From Daedaleopsis sinensis (taxonomy: Eukaryota; Basidiomycota; Agaricomycetes; Polyporales; Polyporaceae), in NCBI GenBank assembly GCA_033807695.1, contig CM066301.1, positions 1,860,001 through 1,924,000 on the forward strand: a DNA stretch of 64,000 nt. The letters are read 5' to 3'. This document shows, one piece after another, positions 22,928 through 38,574 of this stretch (positions within the stretch are counted from its first letter, which is position 1; every line of letters starts with the position of its first letter). A program made the position numbers and the translations under genes. The notes under the pieces were generated by a model. That model saw only the letters and a list, made by a program, of their open reading frames with translations, did not search any database and was not told the origin of the DNA.

Positions 22928-25393
22928 CTATACAATAACACACTCGTCCTTCGCGTCCTGACGCGTCGGCCGTGCCATATTCGCCCGCCTGTTCCCGTTC
23001 CGCTTCATCTCCGTTAAGCGGTTCATCGCGCGTTTGTTGCCTTGCGCTGCAGAGACCAGTCAGAGTCAACGAGCGTTCCCTAGCCGAGTGACACAACAGC
23101 TTACCCGCAGCACGCATGTACCACCGCTTCGCGAACTCGACATCCTGCTTGATGCCGATCCCGACCTCCGCGTAGTACCCCACCGCGTACTCGGCCTTGC
23201 TCAGACCCTTGTTCGCCGCCCTCCGCGCCCACAGGTACGCCTCCGAGTCGCTCTGCTTCAGCACGCCCTCGCTCCCCGTCAGATACCACCCGCTCAGCGC
23301 CAGCTCCGCCTCCGAGTGGCCTTTCTCCGCCGCCTTCGTGTACCACGCGATGGATCTCCGCGGGTCGACCGGGCACGTCAGCGACCCGTACTCGAACGCC
23401 TGGCCGAGCTTGAACTGCGAATGCGTATAGCCGAGATGGCCGGCGCGCGTGTAGAGGTCCTTGGCGTACGCGGGGTCGTGTGGGACGACCCCGTTCGTCG
23501 GGCTCTCGTACAGCATCGCCAGCTCGTGCAGCGCGTGTGGGTTCTCCTCGTCCGCCTGCTCCGCCGCACGCCGCAGCCAGCCAATCGCCTCCCGCGGGTT
23601 CGGCGGCTGCTTGAGCAATCCACGCAGGAGGATGACGCCGAGCTTGTACATCGCTGCTGTGTCCCCCAGCGAAGCGGCCTTGCGGTAGAAGGCCGCGGCG
23701 CGCTGGGGGTCGGCCCGCGTACCTGCCCCGATCTCGTTGCAGACTGCGACGCGGTAGCACGCTGCTGGATGATTCTGCTTTGCGGCTTGGAGGTAAAGAT
23801 GGTAGGCGCGCTCGTGGTCGACTTGCAGCCCAAGCATTCCGGTACCATGGCAATTGGCAAGGAAGAACTGTGCCTCGTCGTGGGGCTGGCCCTGGGTGGC
23901 GAGCCGTCGGATGACCTTCAAGGACTCGGTGATGAGCGTGTCTCGGTATTTCCTTACACCGCGCTGGTCCTTCGCATCCCCACCGATCTTCTTGGCAGCA
24001 TCGATGAGGTACTTTGCGTACTGGAACTGGGCTTCAGGATCAGGGTCGTCCTTGATTCGTTGGCGGTACTGGTCGATGTACTCCTTCGTGTATGGTGGGG
24101 CGCTCAGATCGATGGCCTTGGTCTTCTGTGTGCGCGGAGCGACGGAGGCAGCCGTCTCGGAGCGCTGCATGCGCGGTCTGTTCATATCGAAATCAGAATC
24201 CTCTGAAGGAATGGGCGGCATTTGAGGAGCAGTCTGGTACGAGCCGGCGCTCGAGGGACCTCTCGTCAAGCTCGTCTGCGAACCGGAGGGGTAACCTCCC
24301 GGACCGGGCTGATATGGGCTGGGTCCTAGGTATGGTGCCGACTGACTAGCGGGGATGCCTTGGCCATAGTTCTGAGCGGCGTAAGGAGAGGGGGATGGAC
24401 CCGAACGAGGGTAAGGGGCCTGTGAAGGACCCGGGGGAGGGTATGTTCCTCCGTATTGATACTGAGATTGCATCGGTGGACCAGGAGGAGCTCCGCCAGG
24501 AGGAGGACCCATTCCGAGCACATCCGAGGCGGCGGCGTACAGGTAGTCACCCTGTGGAGGAGGGTATGTTGGATGATGCCCATGGCCATGCCAACTCTGA
24601 GGAGGTGGAGGACCTTGAGGTGGGGGACCTTGGCCAGGGCTGTAGCCTTGAGGAATCTGTTGTTGGGCTGCAGGGTCATCGTATGAATACATACTGGTGA
24701 TGTCTGTCTCGACGTCGTAGGCTTCGCCGCTATGAAAGCTCGTGTATCCGCTATTACCGCTGCCTCCGGAGGCGACCGAGTTGGAGCGCATGGCAGGGTC
24801 CGCCCTGCCTGGAGGGTAGCGTCGCGTATGCTGATCTGGGGAAATAGGAAGACCACCGTTCATAGGCGGGCCCATGCGCTGAGGAGACTGCATAGAACGC
24901 GCCGACATGGACGTGCCCGCACGCGGGATAGGATCACCCATTGGTGGTCCTCGGATTTGCGGACCCCGCTGAGCCAGATGCATGTTACCAAACTGATCCG
25001 CAAGGCCATTTGGGTCGAACTGAGAGGGAAGTGGAGGTACGGTATCATATTCCGCATACTGATCTTGGTGAATCTGAGTATGTATTGCGGGGACAGAGCG
25101 ATTTTGGTGGCGCATGAGAGGATTTGCTGCCAGCGAAGAGAAGAGACAGTACGTTGGGTTTAGGCCCGTGTTAGGATGTTCGGCGGGAAGTATGAGCAAG
25201 GGAGCTCACTGTTATCCTGCCCATCGCTGTAACCCCGAGAGTCCTGCTCTTCGTATGGAGGCGCGTCATAGTTTAGTGGCTCGTCGTAGAGAGGGCCGTT
25301 CCATTGCTCGCTGCTAGGAGGAAGTCCCTGGCGACGGGCCTGACGGTCGGTAAGCTGGGGCGACGGACTGTGGTCCCCTTGTGGATCGGCCAT
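22928..25393 (-). CDS. SKT5: Chitin synthase activator, Sel1-repeat protein
   Basis: The model is complement(22928..23040, 23105..25126, 25210..25393), 772 residues. SKT5/CHS4 proteins activate chitin synthase III and link it to the septum. The first half is disordered and rich in P, Q, G and Y (about residues 1-370). Then come Sel1 repeats from about residue 420: AQFQYAKYLIDAAKKIGG, AQFFLANCHGTG, AACYRVAVCNEIGAGT, AAMYKLGVILLRG, HALHELAMLYES, SQFKLGQAFEYGS, AELALSGWYLTGSEG and AEYAVGYYAEVGIGIKQD. The last exon is short and adds AMNRLTEMKR and a basic tail ending in CVIV-stop, a CaaX prenylation box as expected for this family. Without the last splice the frame would miss this end. The minus-strand ATG at 25393 is the first in frame. 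Confidence 0.92.
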
Positions 25394-25725
25394 GGCGGAT
25401 TGTAGAGGACACAGATGCAGCAGAGACCCGGGACGCAAACGAGGGTAGCAACACGCACGGGGAGGGCGGCCGAAGGGGATGAGGAGACGGGAGGTGGGAT
25501 TGGCAGTAGCCTACACGAGTGACGGACAAGGACAAGCACCGCTTGAATGGACCGATGTCATGATTATAATGATCCATCATCAACCTCTACTTACTACTAC
25601 TACATATTAAGCACTACCGACGATACAGTCCAGAATTTGGCACATCCGTCACCATCGTCCTGAGTCGATACATACATATCGCCAGCAAACAGGGGCAATA
25701 ATGATACTAGCCAGTCCTACCCTGC
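25394..25725. other. Spacer between JHD1 and SKT5
   Basis: It contains the SKT5 promoter and the JHD1 3' flank, both on the minus strand. No gene is seen. Confidence 0.45.
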
Positions 25726-28299
25726 CTAACCGCTCTCTCCCTCACCGACCTTCCCGTTCGCACCTCCGCCAGCTATGTCCACAGGCGGCGTCGGCGTGGC
25801 AGACACTTCCTGCATCGCGTCTTGATCCTTCTCTGCATCCTTCGGAGTGGTCGACGGCGAGCGGTGCTCATCCATGTTGACGTCGACGGGCTCTGTCTTC
25901 GCAGGCTCCGTAGGCGGTGTACTTGCCGGAATTCCCCCGTCCCATACCCACTCCTCCAGTGTCCTCTCCACCATCTGTCGTTCAAGGCCCTTCGCTGTCC
26001 GGCGGACTTTGATGATGACGTCTCGTCGGGACTCGACCTGTGCCTCCTCCCCGTCTTGCCCCTCCAGGACAGGGTCTGTTCCTCTTGTCCAGTCCTCTGC
26101 CCACGCCTCCGCCTTCTGGTCCGGCCGCTGTGCCTTCACACTTCTGCTCGTCAACTGTGTCGGCCGCTCTTCGACACGTTCCCAGGTTGGGCGGTGGAAG
26201 TTACGGAAGAGCTCCGGTCCATCTTCTCCAGTGTCCATGGCACCGCGTTTGCGTTTGTGACTGATGCCGTTAGAGGTTGGTTCACCATTGGCTACTGCTT
26301 TGCTCTTCGAGTGACGGTTGCTGCGGCCTTCGTCGTCGCTCGAGTATCCTGCGGCAAGCCGTACCCTCCAGCGCAGCTCTCTGGCCAAGGCTGGCGCATC
26401 CTTGATACGATCGCCCGGGACCTCCTCTTTCGCTTGTCTCTTTGCAGAATCCGTTCCGCGCTCGATGACGCGAGCTTCGGACACGAGGAATTCAGCCAAT
26501 GCGTCGACTCCTTCGAGGATCCGCGGCGGAAACTCTTCCTTTCCTTTAAGGTCGCGTAAGTACTTCTCGGCGGCGTACCAGCAAAGTCTGAGTACGAAGT
26601 GAGTCAGAAATAGAACGCGTGAATGACGACGACACATACTTCACGAAGTGAGGGAACCGGAACTTTTTTGGGACATGTGTAGCAATCTCAATCTCTCGTA
26701 CGCGTAATTCTAGAGAAGAAAGGTTCAACACTACGGTTTAGCAGGTGATGCCTGGACTTAGACTGGCTTACGCGTAGAGACATTGTAGGAATGCAAGAAG
26801 TTGCCTCCGAATACTAGGGTATCCATGGGAGTGTACTGCAGATATGCCGTGAGCGGACACGATGAGTACGCGATGTTCGTGGGTACTGACGACGGCATGA
26901 ATCCATCCGGTCGGAATGATCATGGTGTTCCCGGTCTTGAGCTCGACCTTGAAAACCTCGTCGCACATGTCACCCAGCCATGAATGATTTTGCGCCTCAG
27001 TGCCGGACCACCGCTCATATGCAGCAAGGTTTGCAGGAGTAGGGCGGATGAAATAGAAAACCTGCATGTGTACGATGATCAGGAGGCAGCCATGGCGTTT
27101 GTGCTAAATCCGTACCTTTGCCCCATGGAGGATATGATAATACACTGAGGAGCCGGCAAAGTCGACGTGCCAATCCTACGATGTTCATCGTCAGTACATC
27201 GACTGTCGCATCCAGTAGTCATATACTCACTGTCCACGCCCCTCCTACACCCATCAGACAGTAGAGCTGAACCTTGGGATAGGTGTGCCCCCGTCCCTTC
27301 TTTGTACTCGGCCAGAACTTCTCCACCCAATCTAGCTCGCGCACTATCCGCGGAGGAAGTACCTTGTCCGCGAGCTCCGTGCCTGATATCTCGAGCGAGA
27401 TGACATTGCGTATCTTGTCTCGCTTGGACGGCTCCGTGTTCCAGTACTCTGCCCACTTGCCAAGGTTCCAATGGGGGACGTTAGACTGAGTCGCAACATC
27501 TACGAAGGTGCATACGACAATTATTAGGAACCCGACATTCTCGGACAGCCATTCCACAACACTACTCGACGGCGAGGAGTCGAGCCGCGACGTACCAATG
27601 ACTTCGAGAGGATACTCCTCCCCCAGAGCCTCAGCAACATCATCCACCGTGAACCCTGGTGGCGGCATCTTCATCCCCAAACCCTCCTCCGACTCAATGA
27701 GGACCGGCTCTTTCATGGCCTCCTCGTCAGTCTCCAGCCACTCAATCCCAACCTCGCTCCCCTTCATGCGCCTGAAGGGATCCTTCTTTATGACCTTTCC
27801 CTCCATCATGCGCAGCCACCTGCGTGGGTCCAACTCTTGCCCGGAGTTCAGCCCGGCATAGTCGCGTTGGGTCTTCTTCCGAGCAGACTTGCGCGCAGGC
27901 GGCTTCATCGTAACGACGCGAGCTGGGTTCGCGTTCAGACACGGTCTACAGAACCTGTGGCGTGCCGCAGACCTCTGAGGTGAGTGTTGCCGTGCACGTA
28001 CACAAAGCACGAATAAAGACGGGCACGCACCATTTGTCTACCGCGTCAAGGTCTCCGCCCTCTCCGACACATCTCCAGTGGAACCAGACCTTGCACGCAT
28101 CGCATCTGACCCACTTCTCCTTCTCCACCGCGGTAAGTGTGTCCTGCGGGTCCTCTTTGCAGGCCGGACACTTGTCGTCCTGCGTCTGTCCACCTTCCTC
28201 CCGGTCCTGAGCTGCATGCCCCTGTGAATCGTCATCGGTAACGCCCGCAGGGTCCGGCGTCTTCTTAGACCTCCCTGTCCTACGACGAGCAGGAGCCAT
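25726..28299 (-). CDS. JHD1: JmjC histone demethylase with PHD finger (KDM2/JHD1 type)
   Basis: Iron- and 2-oxoglutarate-dependent nuclear demethylase; KDM2/JHD1 enzymes act on H3K36 methyl marks. The N-terminus ([13 protein letters not shown]) leads to a PHD finger: [30 protein letters not shown]. The JmjC domain follows: [34 protein letters not shown] with the HVD iron ligands, [16 protein letters not shown], and the distal His in [20 protein letters not shown], then [20 protein letters not shown]. After this comes the helical region [13 protein letters not shown] and a long acidic and basic tail with a likely nuclear signal (HKRKRG) ending [11 protein letters not shown]. All metal ligands are present, so it should be active. 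It is interrupted by short introns. Confidence 0.9.
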
Positions 28300-28717
28300 T
28301 GTATGGACAAGTGTCTGAAAGTGTTGCGATCTCACAACAAAGAAACGAATGACACCCGTGAAGATGCAGGTGATGTCGTGAGCGGACAAGTCTGACCTGT
28401 GAGAGCAGCCACGATTCAGCGCACTGGCTCGTTGGCGCCTGTTCTTTCCTAAAACGGTTGGCGTCCAGCGGCGCTTCTCAGATCCCCGGACGGCGCAACC
28501 TGGCGCAACTCCGTCGGTTACCGTGACATCGTAACTTTCGGAAGTACACACGAGCAACACCCGTCCTAAACCCGGCTCTCTTGCTCTTGCACGGCGCAGA
28601 TATCCTGGCTCTATCGATATTCATCTAGTGACTAGCATTACAGTCTGACTGTCCAAGTCGTACTACAGGTACAAATGTTGACATCTTATGACTTCTCAGA
28701 GCGGTCGCAGTGTCCAC
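28300..28717. other. Spacer between PGK1 and JHD1
   Basis: JHD1 promoter and PGK1 3' flank, both minus-strand genes. No gene is recognised. Confidence 0.45.
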
Positions 28718-30353
28718 TCACTGCTTCTCGCTCAGCTCAGCAACACCAGGGAGAGTCTGAAAGACATGAAATCAGTCCCAGACACTCCATCGATCGTCGT
28801 ACCCTCGGAACATTGCTCACCTTGCCCTCGAGTAGCTCGAGACTGGCACCACCGCCCGTGCTGACGTGGCTGAGCTTATCCTCCGCGCCGTAGTTCGCAA
28901 CGACCGTCGCAGTATCACCACCGCCAACGATGACGGTGGCACCCTTCTGGGCCGCCTCGATAGTGGCATCGAGGAGTGCCTTTGACGACGCAGCGAAGGC
29001 GGGGAATTCGAACACACCAGGAGGACTGTGTCGAAGATGTGAGTATCTCCCGTTCGCTGAATTGCGAGAATTGCTCACCCATTCCAGAGAATAGTCTTCG
29101 CCTCCAGAACCGCCTCGCGGTATAGTTCGCGACTCTTGGGGCCAGCATCAAGACCCATCCACTCGTCTGGAATGCCCTCCTCATCAGTAGCAAGGCCGGT
29201 CTGTTTGGTGAGAATCACTTGAGCTTGGACACTCTATGACGGCAAACAACACACGAACCTTCGCATCCTTGTCGAACTTGTCAGCAGTAACGTAGTCCAC
29301 TGGGAACACAATCTTGATGTTGCTCTCCTTGGCCTTCTTGATCAGTGCAGCGACCTTCTCCGATCCCGCGGCATCAAACAGAGATTGACCGATCTGCGAA
29401 CAATGGATTGATTCAGATATTTCCGACGAAACACAGCTCACAATCTTACCTTCACATTCTCGAGGGTCTTCTTGAACGTGAATGCCATACCACCACAGAT
29501 GATCAGGGAGTTGACCTGGGATACCCTCATGAGGAGCTGTTCCGGTTGGTGAGTCGATATCACTCACCTTGTCAAGCATGTTCTCAATCAGCTGGATCTT
29601 GTCAGATACCTTGGCGCCGCCGAGGATAGCAAGGAAGGGACGCTCGGGGTGCTCGAGAGCCTTCGCGAAGTAGTCGAGCTCCTTCTTCATGAGGAAGCCC
29701 GCAGCGCGTTGTGACAGCTTAACGCCGACCATGCTAGAATGTGCGCGGTGCGCAGTACCGAACGCGTCGTTAACGTAGACATCGCCGAGCTTGGTCAAGC
29801 CCTCGCGGAACTCGGCGACCTTGGCGGGATCAGCTTTGGTCTTCTTGCCCTCCTTGTCCTTGCTCGAGCCCTCTTCTTCTATGTGGAAACGAAGGTTCTC
29901 GAGCAGAATGACGGTTCCGTCCGGGGCCTCGTTCACGGCCTTCTCAACCTCGGGTCCAACGGACTCGTTCACGAAGGTCACGGGCTTGCCAAGGTGCTTC
30001 TCGAGCTCATGCGAGACAGGCTCGAGGGAGTATTTTGGGTTAACCTTGCCGTCTGGACGGCCAAGGTGGGACATGAGGATAACCTTGGAGGCACCTGGAA
30101 GCTCATGAGGTCAATGCGTGGTATGGAAGCGGCTCGGGGACGGACCATTGTCGATAGCGTATTTGATGGTGGGGAGAGCAGCTACGATACGCTGCGAGGA
30201 TGTCAGTCGCGTAGATGAGGAGGACGCGGGTGTACTTACGGCGGGGTTGGTGACCTTGCCCTCCTGCATAGGGACATTGAAGTCGACACGGATGAGGACC
30301 CGCTTGCCCTTGAGGTCGAGATCGGTGATAGAGAGCTTGTTGGCGATAGACAT
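28718..30353 (-). CDS. PGK1: Phosphoglycerate kinase
   Basis: Converts 1,3-bisphosphoglycerate and ADP to 3-phosphoglycerate and ATP in glycolysis. The spliced protein is about 416 residues, the family length. Signatures are [14 protein letters not shown] (substrate-binding start), [117 protein letters not shown] and the end AELSEKQ. The start [20 protein letters not shown] matches fungal enzymes. A very short exon ([17 protein letters not shown]) lies near 30145-30190. It is divergent from the CCDC9-like gene with only 199 bp between the starts. Confidence 0.97.
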
Positions 30354-30408
30354 GGTGAGGGGAGGAAATCGATGGGTGGACTGAGCAGTCGCGATCTCCG
30401 TACGCGGC

Positions 30409-30414
30409 TTTATA
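30409..30414 (-). promoter_or_regulatory. TATA box of PGK1
   Basis: TATAAA on the minus strand, about 56 bp before the PGK1 ATG, in the short divergent promoter. A CT-rich stretch follows on the side of the other gene (about 30440-30550). Confidence 0.5.
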
Positions 30415-30552
30415 TCTCAATGGCCAGATTCGATGAAGTCACAGCCCGGCATCTTCCATCTCTGCGCGTCTCCCGACCATCTCTCCTTCGCGTCGAGCCA
30501 AGTCTAGTCTCACCGTCTCTCGACTAGACACGTTCATCCCTCTTTCCCATTC

Positions 30553-31491
30553 ATGTCAGACAACCCCTCCCCTGACCAGGCCGCCCCCAATTCCCTCGGT
30601 CTAGATCTCGACGCCCTCAAGATCAAGGACGACCTAGACTCGGCCGAAGCTAAACCATCCGCATCGAAAGCCTCTCCCTCCCATCCACACTCGTCTAAAA
30701 CCGCCGAGGATGTTGCAGAGGACAAGGACGATGACAAGGACAACTCCGCCACTGCAGGTGACAAGAGGGAATCCAAAGAGAAGAAGAAGCCATATGTGAA
30801 CCCCGATCGCGTCAACACTGGTGGTTCTCAGCGAGTGTGTAATATCGTTGCAATGGACACGGGTGTTTGGTCTTGAACGTCAATCCAGGAGAAACTAAGT
30901 GCTGAAGAGCTGGCGGAACGCATGGTGCGTATCCGGGAACAGAATGAGAAGATCAAGCAGCGACGACTGGTACGATAGAATCTTTGTTCGTGCCCAATCC
31001 TCGTCGCCTGAAGTTGCCCCAAGGATGTCCAAGCGGACGTAGACGAATACAAGAAGACGCAGGAAGCCGAACGCGCCAAGCAGGCAAAGGCAAAGAAAGT
31101 GCAGGAGAACGTGGACAAGGCCCGCGAGCAGAACGCTCGCCGTAAGTTGGACAAGGTGAGGATGATGGACCAGTCTCTTCTAGTTCGTCTGCTGACGGTT
31201 TTCATGTAGATCCAAAGTCGTGAATGGGACTCTGGCAAACCAGAGCGCCAGTGGAACAAACCCAAGAAGGACGAAACCGCGGAAGATGGCGAGAAGAAGC
31301 CACCACAGTCCATCAACATCCGCGGTGCTGTTCGCGGAGGCGGTCGAGGGGGTGGTCGCGGTGGTGGTCGCGGAGGAGGAGTCACCTCTCCCACGACAGA
31401 GAAGACTGAGAAGAACTTGAAGGATGCTACACCTGCCCCGACCAAGACAGAGACCCCCGCACCGACTGAGGGGGTGGCCGCGAGTTCATGA
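30553..31491 (+). CDS. CCDC9-like coiled-coil protein with RGG box
   Basis: About 230-260 residues after splicing. It starts acidic and disordered, then PYVNPDRVNTGGSQREKLSA, EELAERMVRIREQNEKIKQR and a charged coiled coil (DVDEYKKTQEAERAKQAKAK) which resembles the conserved block of CCDC9 and related fungal proteins. Next is REWDSGKPERQWNKPKKDET, then a glycine-arginine run (AVRGGGRGGGRGGGRGGG) and a T/P/E tail. RGG runs often bind RNA and are methylated; a role in RNA binding is inference. Introns lie at about 30837, 30970 and 31155. CT-rich sequence precedes the ATG. The exact function is unknown. Confidence 0.75.
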
Positions 31492-31757
31492 AGTATACCC
31501 ATGTATCAATACTTTCTTGCTGTATTCCCCGTGACTCATCGTCCGATGCTCTTCATGCTTTTCTTGCTCGCTATGTATGTACAACAGTGAACCAGTCTGG
31601 GCTAGCAATATTACAGACTCGCCAATATCCGTTGTGTCCTTCTCTCCCCGGTCCGCTTCACCCGGGTAAACCAATATTTTATTGAGCGCCCATTGTCCTG
31701 CGAGTTCAATGCAAATCGTCCACTTGTTCTGCAACTCGACCTCCATCATCTTCCATC

Positions 31758-34435
31758 ATGGGCCGTGGCGTCCTCCTCACCTCGAACCTACCTCAGCTGC
31801 AAAACCTGATCAAGCGTGATCCCCCTGCGTATAAAGAGGAGTTTCTTCAGCAATGGAATCATTATAATAGCATCCGCCAAATCTTCCTGATTAACCCTGA
31901 CGAGAATGCGCAACACTTCAGAGAGCTCGTCTCGTTCATTGCTCAGGCATGTTCGCTATTCTGTCAGAACTGCTACTCGAGCTCACCGTGTGTACTACAG
32001 GTGTCCCTATGTTACCCCAAAGAGACTGCAGACTTCCCGTCCCAAATTTCTACGTTACTCCTTGAGAGCTATGGAACCCTCTCCCCAGACACTCGGAAGT
32101 CGCTTGTGCAGAATCTAGTGATGTTGCGGAACAAGGATGTCATTACATCTATCACGTACGCCTCTGTCTTCAGATTGTCGTTGCTCCACGACCGCTCACG
32201 GGTCCTCCAGTCTTCTCCAGACCTTGTTTCCCCTGCTCCCCCGCACCACCTCGTCCACCCTCCGTTCATTCATTCGGAGAACCATCCTTTCTGACATCCG
32301 GACTGCAAACCTCCGCACCAAAAATCACAAGCTGAACAGGGCCGTGCAAGCAATGCTCTTCGGGATGGTGGAACGTGGGATGGATGCCGAGGTCGTAGGA
32401 GATAAGGGGAAGCTTCGAGCTGCCGCATCGGGCAACAGCGAAGAGGCAATGTGGGCTGTAGTGCTCACGAAGGAGCTGTGGAGGAAGAACATCTGGTGCG
32501 TTCAGAAGTATCTCATCATGCTAAACGAAACCTTCAACTGTCTCCCCGGTAGGAATGACGTGAAGACCGTCTCCATCATCGCCCTTGGTTGCTTCCATCC
32601 TGTCACCAAGGTACAAAGTGCGTCCCTGCACTTCTTCCTCGGAAGTGACGAGGAGAAGGAGGATAGTGACGACGAGGACGAGGATGTACGTTTATTGGTA
32701 CTTTCCTCCCATCTGCCAACTGACGTTCGGGTCTAGGGCCCCAATGTCAAATCCCTCCGACACGTTAGAGAGATCAACAAAAAGACTCGCAGCGGTGACA
32801 AGAAAATTCAGAAGCAAGTGAAGTCTATCAAGGCCGTAAGTCGTCATGCTCGCCCTCCCCATAGCGCACCTACTCAGCTCGTCCAAAGAAACAACGAAAG
32901 AAGGCAGATGCTTCAAACCCAAACTTCCCAGCCATCCAGCTCCTGAACGACCCCCAGACGTTCGGCGAGAAGCTCTACGACCTCCTCAACAAATACGACA
33001 AGCGCTTCTCGCTCGATCACAAAATCCTCATCATGCAGCTCCTCTCGCGAGTCATGGGCGGCCACAGGCTCTGCGTGCTCGGGTTCTACACGTACATCAT
33101 GAAGTACCTCACCTACCACCAGCTCCGCATCCCCGCGATCCTCGTCGCGCTCGCCCAGTCTGTCCACGAGTTCACCCCTCCCGACGCCGTCACCCCCGTC
33201 ATCCGTAAGATTGCGCAGGAGTTCGTCCACCCTGGCGTAGGGGGCGAAGTCATCGCGGCCGGGATCAACTCCATCCGGGAAGTGTGCAGGAGACAGCCAT
33301 GGGCGATGGAAGAGGACCTGCTCGGGGACCTCATCGAGTACAGGAAGAGTCGCGACAAGGCGGTGACCTCCGCTGCGCGAGGCATGCTCCAACTTTTCCG
33401 CGAGGTCAACCCCGGCATGCTCAAACGGAGGGAGCGCGGCAAGGATGCGGCCATGGGCATCGCGAAAGGCAGCCAGCCGTTGCCGTTCGGCCACAGCGCC
33501 GAGGCCGCGGTCGACATCGAGGACCTGGTGGTGCGTACGGCACATCCGCCTGATATCACTCATGTGCTCACGGGTTTGTTCTCAGCTGCTCGAGGACCAC
33601 CTCAGGAAGCTGCGCGAGGAAGATGGTGTTGCATCCGGCGACGAGGAGGAAGACGACGAGGCGGCCTGGGAAGGCTGGGACGTCGAGACCGACTCGTCAG
33701 ACGAGTCTTCTGATGGCTGGCTTGACGTCGACTCTGACAGCGACGGAGACCTCGAGATCAGCGATAGCGAAGACGAGGACGACAAGAAGTCGAAGAAACG
33801 CAAAGGGAAGGGCAAGGCAAATAAGGATGAGGACGAGCAAGAAGCCGAGGGCGAGAAGGAAGACACGGCGGAGGATGCTGTCAAACGCATATCGACGCTT
33901 GCAACGACGAAGGTGTGTGCCTGCCTAACGTTCTTGCCTAAGTCCAGGCGCTCATTTAGCTCTTCGCGATGCATAGATCCTCACTCCCGCAGACTTTGCG
34001 CTCCTCAACGACCTCCGACTCAAGGCGGCGAACGACGCGGTCGAGCGCGGCGGCGGGAGCGCAGCCAAGCGCAAACTCGCATCGCTAGAGTCCCAGAAGA
34101 AATCCCTCCTCGCGTCTTCCGACGGAAACCTCGCAGACACCTTCATCTCCGAGAACGACATCCTCGGGCCGCGCAAGAAGGCGAAATCCGACTACGCGGA
34201 GCGTATCGCGTCCATCGAGAAGGGCCGCGAGGGCCGCGAGAAGTACGGCTCGCTCAAGGGCAAGAGGAACAAGGCCGCCCCGAGCAGCTCGACCAACCGC
34301 GAAAAGGCCCGCAACAAGCCGCTCATGATGATTATCGCGAGTGGTGCCGTGAGGGGCAAGAAGAAGGCCTCGTTGCGGGAAAAGCAGCAGAAGCTGCGCG
34401 CGCATATCGATCGGGCGAAGAAGTCGTATCACTGA
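31758..34435 (+). CDS. SDA1: SDA1, 60S ribosome biogenesis protein
   Basis: SDA1 acts in nucleolar and nuclear steps of 60S subunit assembly and export. Spliced length is about 720 residues. Family blocks are LTSNLPQLQNLIKRDPPAYK, EEFLQQWNHYNSIRQIFLIN, FIAQVSLCYPKETADFPSQI, SLVQNLVMLRNKDVI, NHKLNRAVQAMLFGMVERG, AMWAVVLTKELWRKNIWNDV, AASNPNFPAIQLLNDPQTF-like text, KILIMQLLSRVMGGHRLCVL and LVALAQSVHEFTPPD. An acidic domain (about residues 490-570) and a basic C-terminus (KKASLREKQQKLRAHIDRAK) follow. About seven short introns are present. The 3' end faces GAL7 with 127 bp between the stops. Confidence 0.93.
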
Positions 34436-34562
34436 GCCTGCGTCGATCTGTGCGTGCCATCGTTCTTGTTCCATCGCTGTTTGATTTCTGCCACTGTCTA
34501 GATCTACACGGATAGGTTAGATGCTGCTGTCGACGTCTACACTGCGTCACTTGTACACAAGT

Positions 34563-35962
<1,400 letters not shown>

Positions 35963-36203
35963 GGTCGTCGAGAGCAAGCAGGGCGATGGTATCGGTCATC
36001 TGCCCGTCGCTTTGAGGACTCCGATCGCGAGGAGGGCCATATGCTCGTCCGTAGCATCGAATGATCTCATCCTCCCCAGGACCCGGCCCGTTCTTCCGAC
36101 AGGCGCTTCGTTACAATACCTGGGGCGCTTCCTACTGTCACAGGTGGCTTGGACTCTGGATCTGTTTAAGTTACTCCCGACCACCACCAGTTCGCATTTA
36201 TCC

Positions 36204-38479
<2,276 letters not shown>

Positions 38480-38574
38480 CGTTGTTCGCCCGCGCAGATA
38501 CAATGCTTGTCAAATGTTACATTCTACATATACAGCAACATACAGCTTCACAGTGTTGTTCTCTTCTTGACTTC

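Noticed and set aside
23034..24206. 390-codon plus-strand frame
   Set aside because: It is antisense to the SKT5 coding exon and follows its codon bias; there is no family likeness.
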